A DNA stretch of 64,000 bases from Otatea glauca (lineage: Eukaryota > Streptophyta > Magnoliopsida > Poales > Poaceae). The stretch lies in NCBI GenBank assembly GCA_036346275.1, contig JAYEVK010000096.1:61960-125959 (forward strand), in the 5' to 3' direction. The number at the start of each line of letters is the position of its first letter. The first letter of the stretch is position 1. The notes below the pieces were generated by a model that was not told the origin of the DNA, did not search any database, and worked only from the letters and a program-made list of their open reading frames with translations. Of this stretch, positions 59,001 to 64,000 are shown in pieces. Position numbers and translations under genes: made by a program.

Positions 59001-59631
59001 AGCGCTAGAGAGGTCTCGTGCGTGCGTCACGAGGAGTCAAAAGACGCGGCGAAAGGGCTCTGTCGAGCGCGCTACTCGGTGCATAAAGGGGCCTCGGCGT
59101 CTGCGGCTTCTGGTGGCGAAGCAGCGGAAGCGGTAGGCGGCATTAGCTCCGGTGATCTCATCGAGGCGACCGGCGTGGCGCAATCCGCAGCGTCCGTCGC
59201 GGTGGCGATCAGAAGGCTCGCGCGTCGCGAGCGGCGTGGCACACTCCACAGCGTTCGATCCGGATCGGACGGCTTGAGAGGCGGCGCTAGGGTTTTAGCG
59301 GTTGGGCGGCGACACGCGCGATAATGGGCTCGGCCCATTACTGTTCATGTGATTTTAAAACATTTCACATTTAAAATAATTCCGAGAAATTCAATTAAAT
59401 CATTTGGAGCTTTTAAAATAGCGAAAAATTCGGAAAAATTCGAAATTACTTTGAGATGTTTGGAACTCCATTAAAATATTTGCAATAAAACTTTACAAAA
59501 ACTTTTCCATTATTTAATTGTTTTCAAGAAAAGTCCTATTTGAATAAATCCAAATTAACTTAAATAATTTCCCAAAAATTCACAAAAATACTTCAAAATT
59601 CAAATTAGAGCAAAAATTAGGGTTTGTTACA
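56017..59631 (-). repeat. 5' LTR of Gypsy-3
   Basis: It is 3.6 kb, starting TGCGTCGGGGACCG and ending GGGTTTGTTACA, and matches the split 3' LTR along its length. It carries the same hairpin (56393-56413) and ACACTCTGCAGAGG block (56683-56751), then a CG-rich tract (58020-59330). Confidence 0.9.
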
Positions 59632-62544
59632 ATACCGTACTTGTCAATGTTCATGCCCCTTGGAAGTCTTACCTATTGACACCAGAAGAGAGGGACCTTC
59701 AAGGTCCATAATCAAGCTCCCAAATCTCTTCTATGAATCCGTAGTAGGTTTTCCTATTTACTGTTCTATCGTAGGCATCTATCACTGGATCTCTTTGTTT
59801 TGGTTGGACTCTTTTTATCTTGTGCTCTTGTATAAAATGTACCATTTATATCATTATCCTTGGAATGTCCAGAATTGTAGTTGACGGTCCACTGAGCCAA
59901 CACTTTCAATGAGCGCACTGTCTCCATATGCATCATGTGCCCTCGCAACCAATTGCCGAAGTTATGTCTATGCTCTCTCACGATCCAACCCTCGACTTAT
60001 TTGGGTTTGTTCTGGATAACATGCTCTTGTGCATGTTGACATCTGAGGCCACCACAAGCCGATTGTCCCAAAGCTGCGAAATGTGCTTGTGTGAATGAAG
60101 CTAGATTGTTTGTCTGGGTGATTTCTGCCAGTTGTCCCTTTTCCCATAGCCTACCCTCATCTTAGTGATGTAGGCACACCAATCAGTTTGAGATCCATGT
60201 AATCGATCAGAACTCAATGACCTCCTCGGTTCCCCAACCATCTATAATGCAACCTTCGGTAGATGTCGATTCTGAACATGTTTCTTTATAACCCCCATGA
60301 ACCTCTCAAAAGGATACATCTGATGTAGAAACATGGGACCGAGAATCCATATCTCTTTCACAATGTGAACAATGAGATGGACCATAATATCAAAAAAAGA
60401 TGGAGAATCACATCTCGAACTGCGAGAGAGTGTGGACCACGTCTTCCTATGAGCTTATCTAGTTTCAATGGATCGATGGCCTTCTTGAAATCGCGTTGAA
60501 GAATGAACGCAACTTTATAATTGGGTCTCGGACTTTCTCTGGCAGAACACCCTTAATTGCAATTGGAAGCATCTGCGTCATCATCACGTGGCAATCGTGA
60601 GACTTCATGCCAATTAATTTTAAGTCTTTCATTGAGACTAGTCTCTTTATGTTGGCGAGTATCCGGACGGAACTTTCACTCCCGTGCAAGCATTCGCACA
60701 AGCTAATTTTTTTCTTTCTTGCTCAGTGTAGCAGTTGCGGGAAGGTACTTTTCCCATATCCATGTCTTGTGATGGAGCTCCTTCACGAGTTTCATATCTT
60801 CAGGTCCATCAGGTGTTTGGAGAGTATCTTTTGTTTTGCGGTATATCGATGAAGATACCAAGCAAAGCTGTCACACGTTCTTCTCTATGTGCATGGCGTC
60901 GATTGCGTGTTGAACTTCCAAGTCTTGCCCGATGGGTAGGACCCAAAATACCGATCTCTTTTTCCACAAAGAGCCTTATCACGGGAACTCGGGATAGATG
61001 TCTTTGCCTGCTCCCTTTCGTGTGAATAATTTTAAGATCCTTCTGACCAAAAATATCTCTCTCCTAGTGTGATTCTTGAAGCTAAGCGATCTCCTTTGTC
61101 CCGTCAAAAGCTCTCTTATTATTGCGGTATGGGTGATCCTATGGAGTGCGGAGGAACCTACGATGCATATGTAAGACATTTTTCGCGGTTCTTGACCACC
61201 GGCTAATTGTACCATCTAAGCCTTTGGATGCATCCATTGAAGCCTTTTGTAAATGCGGCGACGGAGTTACCAAAGGCGGGGTAATCATTGATGGTTACGA
61301 ACAACAATGCGCGTAGGATAAAGTTCTCTCTTTATACTCATCCCATACCGTACTACATCGTTCCACAAGATTAGAAGATCTTCAACCAATGGTTTGAGGT
61401 ACACATCGATATCGTTGCCGAGGTTGCACGGGCCCTTGGATCAGTAGTGGCATCATAATGTACTTCCGCTTCATACAAAGCCAAGGAGGAAGGTTGTAGA
61501 TACATAGAGTTACCGGCCAAGTGCTATGGCGACTACTCATGTTGCGAAAGGATTCATCCCATCCGTACTCAACCCGAACCTTATATTCCTCACATCATAT
61601 GCACGAAGTGCTTCTTATATTTTACGTCGATGTTCCTCCATTGCACGAGTCGGCGAGGTGTCGAGCATTCCATTCTTCTTACGCTCTTGCGTGCCATCGT
61701 AGCAATTGGGCATGCCTTTTGTTCTGAAACAATCGATTGAGATGGGGAATTATAGGAAAATACCACGCCACCTTACGGGGATCTCATCTTCTTAAGCTTC
61801 ACCCGACATCGTCATTATCGATGTCATCATCGTTCTTATATCGCTTTGCTTTGCAAACATCCACGACCATCAAGTCCGCAAACTCATTGCGATACAACAT
61901 CTGTCGTTTGGACATGCGTGTATCCTTTGTACTTCCGGTCCCAGCAGGCGGACAAACTGCTTGGCACCGGTGCGTACTTGTAGGCAACCGTTACCCTCTG
62001 AAGCAAATCCCCAAGAAACATAACAGCTCGGTGAAGCTCTTATCGGACCAACCATTGCTTGCCTTCAAGCTGCGAGTAGTAAGCCTGATTTGCAATTTTG
62101 TGCTCCTCCTTGCGGCTTGGGTACAATGGTGTTGTGGAGTCTGTACCATATGTTGGAACTTTTGAAACTCTCTTTCCTCGTGAAGTCTCCTCCCCATCAC
62201 GCAACATTTGGTCCGGATAAATGCCGTGGCTATCGACAAGCGTATCTTCGCTTGCCGTCATATCGTTGTCTCCGTCATCTTTAGCAATGTGTTGCCCTTC
62301 ATGTACAATCTCATCTTAAGTCGTGCTTGGTCCAACGGTATAGCCAACCTTGAAACCTCTTGAAGCAAGTGTGCGTATCGACTCTATGATGAAAACGACT
62401 TACGATTTTTGCAATCAGCGCATGGACGACACATGTAGTCGCGAGATTCTTCGACTTCTTGCCGCGATACGCGTTTAGAAAATAACTCACACCATTAAAA
62501 ACTTTGCCCATAGCGATCCGTGTCATACATCCACCTTGGTCCAT
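59632..62544 (-). pseudogene. TNP2-like transposase of CACTA-2, main part
   Basis: The likely start is 62544, with a transposase-associated N-terminus (FNGVSYFLNA, then WTKHDLR). Next come TDSTTPLYPSCKEEH and LLQLKASNGWSDKSFTELL (about 62130-62040), IHACPNDRCCIA (about 61900), NIRFGLSTDGMNPF (about 61560), WPVTLCIYNLPPWLCMKRKY (about 61510), NNKRAFDGTKEIA (about 61110), REIFLVRRILKLFTRKGAGK (about 61040), MKDLKLIGMKSHDCHVMMTQ (about 60620) and TFYTRAQDKKSPTKT (about 59830). This is the full TNP2 order. The gene ends at the Gypsy-3 insertion and finishes at 42489-42219. Frames shift often. The product would cut and rejoin the element ends. Confidence 0.88.
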
Positions 62545-62624
62545 CTACAATTCATTAAATCAAACATTACATAAGCATATAATTGCAAATAACAAATAAT
62601 TGTGCGATTAGATTTAAAAACCTA

Positions 62625-62985
62625 TGTAGCAATTTTGACTATATTAAAATACATCAACCTTTTCCGTTATGTAAATATCCATGTAGCAATTTTCTATTAT
62701 TGTAAAAATTGAAAATAATTGTAAATAGTTAGGATATATTTGGACTATATTAAAATATATCAATCTTTTTCATTAACGTCAATATCCATCTTGCAATTTC
62801 TTATTATTTAAAATTTGAAAAAATTGTAAATACTTAGGATATACTTTGAGTACATTAAAATACATCAACATTTTTTCATTAGGTAAATATCTATCTAACA
62901 AGTTTTATTATTTCAAAATTTGAAAATACATGAACCTTTTTCATTATGTAAATATCCATGTGGCAATTTTTATTATTTACAAAAA
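62625..62985. repeat. tandem repeat of about 105 bp, three and a half copies
   Basis: Units start at about 62641, 62747 and 62852 with ATATTAAAATACATCAACC-like sequence, followed by TTTTTCATTA, GTAAATATCCAT and a TATTATT stretch. A partial fourth follows at about 62923. It lies upstream of the TNP2 start, in the CACTA-2 promoter region. Confidence 0.85.
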
Positions 62986-63119
62986 TAGAGATCAAATTAC
63001 TAACCTCGAAAAGAAGTACAATATGAATTTTAATAGATTTTTCAAGACAAATCGTATAATCTAAATCGAGCAAAGCAGAGCGCCTCTCTGTCTTTGCTCG
63101 ATCGTCGAGAGCGGGGTCT

Positions 63120-63438
63120 CGAGTTATATAAGCGACTTATCACTCTGCGGTTCTGCGCGGCCGGCGATGATAAGCTCAGGCTATGTGAAGGAAAATCATA
63201 TTGCGTGAAAATAATATCCTTTGCCGTTTAATAACGACCCGGTAGTGATATATCTCTGCCGGTTCTTGTCTCAAGCCGGCGGTGATATCTTGATTTTTAC
63301 TTCCGGTTGGTTGCATGAACCGGCGGTGATAAGATCTCCCCAACTTAAGTTTTGAACCGCGAGAGATATGTTATCCTGCCGGCTTCAGATCCAACCGGCG
63401 ATGATATGCCGCAAGGATGGCCTGATTACGTAGTAGTG
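63120..63438. repeat. CACTA-2 right terminus and subterminal array
   Basis: Diverged copies of CTGCCGGTT and AACCGGCGGTGATA alternate up to the terminal TACGTAGTAGTG. The copies here favour GGCGGTGAT, while the left array has GGCAGTGAT. The 3-bp target copy GAT follows at 63439-63441. Confidence 0.85.
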
Positions 63439-63441
63439 GAT

Positions 63442-64000
63442 AACGGCGTCACTACGATCCGGATTATATTCGAGAAGAAAAGCAACCGAGCAAGCACCCT
63501 CCTTTGATCATTTTGATCCCATATTTTCAATGTTATGTTGTTTTATCAAACTATATGCATGCGTGTATGTTTTAAACTTGCTATATTGTGGGTGATGGTA
63601 GCTAATTCAAATTGTATGCATTTCCTTTACCTTGTCATTTGATTACCCGCCATTGTAACCTAGTATTGGTGTAGACATTAATTAATGTCACTTAGGTAAT
63701 ACTTGTGAAATAACTTATGTACTTGCTTAGACTTGCTCACTAGACGACTTTTAAATGATGGGACACATTTCAAACTAGCTTGAGCAACTTTGTTTGAATG
63801 TACTGGAACCGATGTATGGTTTCGTGTAATTTGGTAAAATTCCAACTCAAAACTTATGATTTAGACACAGGCGAGTTATGGTTAAACTTGAGGCGTGAAA
63901 AGGACCTCCCTGCGTAGATAGGAGATTCTCACCGGGTCAATTAAGGACCGAACTTGATGCTATCACCTAAGTGTTTTTGTGCAACCACAAGTCTTTGGTA
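63442..64000. other. sequence right of CACTA-2, probably LTR-retrotransposon, no gene seen
   Basis: It is the direct continuation of the sequence left of 40011 once CACTA-2 and one GAT are removed (ATTCGATTGAT, then AACGGCGTCACTACG). No frame or domain is visible. The composition resembles a plus-oriented gypsy LTR, but I see no partner copy in the window. Confidence 0.45.

Larger units (their letters stand above)
42490..59631 (-). mobile_element. Gypsy-3: Tekay-like gypsy element, internally reduced
   Basis: It has two LTRs of about 3.6 kb (right 56017-59631; left 42490-45824 plus 52262-52490, split by the gag-only copia), a PBS at 56002-56014 and a purine-rich tract at 52491-52502. The internal region is only about 3.5 kb and contains RT to chromodomain, with no clear gag or protease. 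Flanks show ATAC on both sides (42486-42489 and 59632-59635), a possible target duplication with one base lost. It lies inside the CACTA-2 transposase gene. Confidence 0.87.
40011..63438 (-). mobile_element. CACTA-2: complete-ended En/Spm-like transposon
   Basis: The left end is CACTACTACAGAA. The right end is the reverse of CACTACTACGTAA. The flanking 3-bp target duplication GAT is at 40008-40010 and 63439-63441. Both ends carry arrays of the TCACTGCCGGTT motif. With Gypsy-3 removed the element is about 6.3 kb. On the minus strand it encodes TNP2 (62544 leftward), then a Ulp1-like protease domain. The termini differ from CACTA-1, so it is another family. Confidence 0.92.

Noticed and set aside
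42490..59631. Segmental duplication of a host region
   Set aside because: The 3.6-kb repeats at 42490 and 56017 are LTRs of one gypsy element, shown by the PBS, purine tract and pol between them.
1..64000. tRNA, rRNA or host protein genes
   Set aside because: No conserved RNA gene and no host-like protein was seen. The tRNA-like matches are all 11-13 nt primer-binding sites next to LTRs.

Overview
This window has no recognisable host gene. It is nested plant transposable elements throughout, and the families present point to a grass (Poaceae). The families are chromodomain Ty3/gypsy elements of Tekay/Del type, a CRM-like gypsy element, a Tat-like gypsy fragment, several Ty1/copia elements with a grass-type gag, and two En/Spm-like CACTA transposons. 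Every coding region is a pseudogene. The setting is most likely heterochromatin, such as a pericentromere. I cannot name the species.

Left nest (1-21410). A Tekay-like gypsy element, Gypsy-1 (minus strand, 9491-21410), has its 3' LTR cut by CACTA-1 (plus strand, visible part 2847-9487). CACTA-1 is cut inside its transposase gene by Copia-1 (minus strand, 1-2846), which runs off the left edge. Gypsy-1 carries gag-pol and an extra reading frame upstream of gag. Its 5' LTR stops at 21410 against the 3' end of a Tat-like element (21411-about 22870) that has an antisense ORF and a plus-oriented LTR.

Middle nest (about 22871-37803). A copia leader with its LTR (Copia-2, minus) abuts a degenerate plus-strand copia gag/protease/integrase (Copia-3, 25369-28832). 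Copia-3 is broken at 28833 by a CRM-like gypsy element (Gypsy-2, minus, 28833-37803). The gag of Gypsy-2 contains a clean solo LTR of the Copia-1 family with a 5-bp target duplication.

Right nest (37804-64000). A third Tekay-type LTR (37804 to about 39850) is followed by unassigned sequence. Into that sequence CACTA-2 (minus, 40011-63438, target duplication GAT) has inserted. CACTA-2 encodes a TNP2-type transposase and a Ulp1-like protease domain. Gypsy-3 (Tekay-like, minus, 42490-59631) lies inside its transposase gene. The 3' LTR of Gypsy-3 holds a structurally complete gag-only copia element (45825-52256, target duplication CTTTT) with two LTRs, primer site and purine tract but no pol.

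How the parts relate. Three-level nesting gives insertion orders: Gypsy-1, then CACTA-1, then Copia-1; Copia-3, then Gypsy-2, then the solo LTR; CACTA-2, then Gypsy-3, then the gag-only copia. The gag-only copia shares an unusual primer-binding site and LTR features with Copia-1, so related autonomous copia elements are plausible helpers. Many breaks and LTR-LTR differences in the right nest are 1-3 nt indels. Part of the apparent decay there may be sequence-consensus error.
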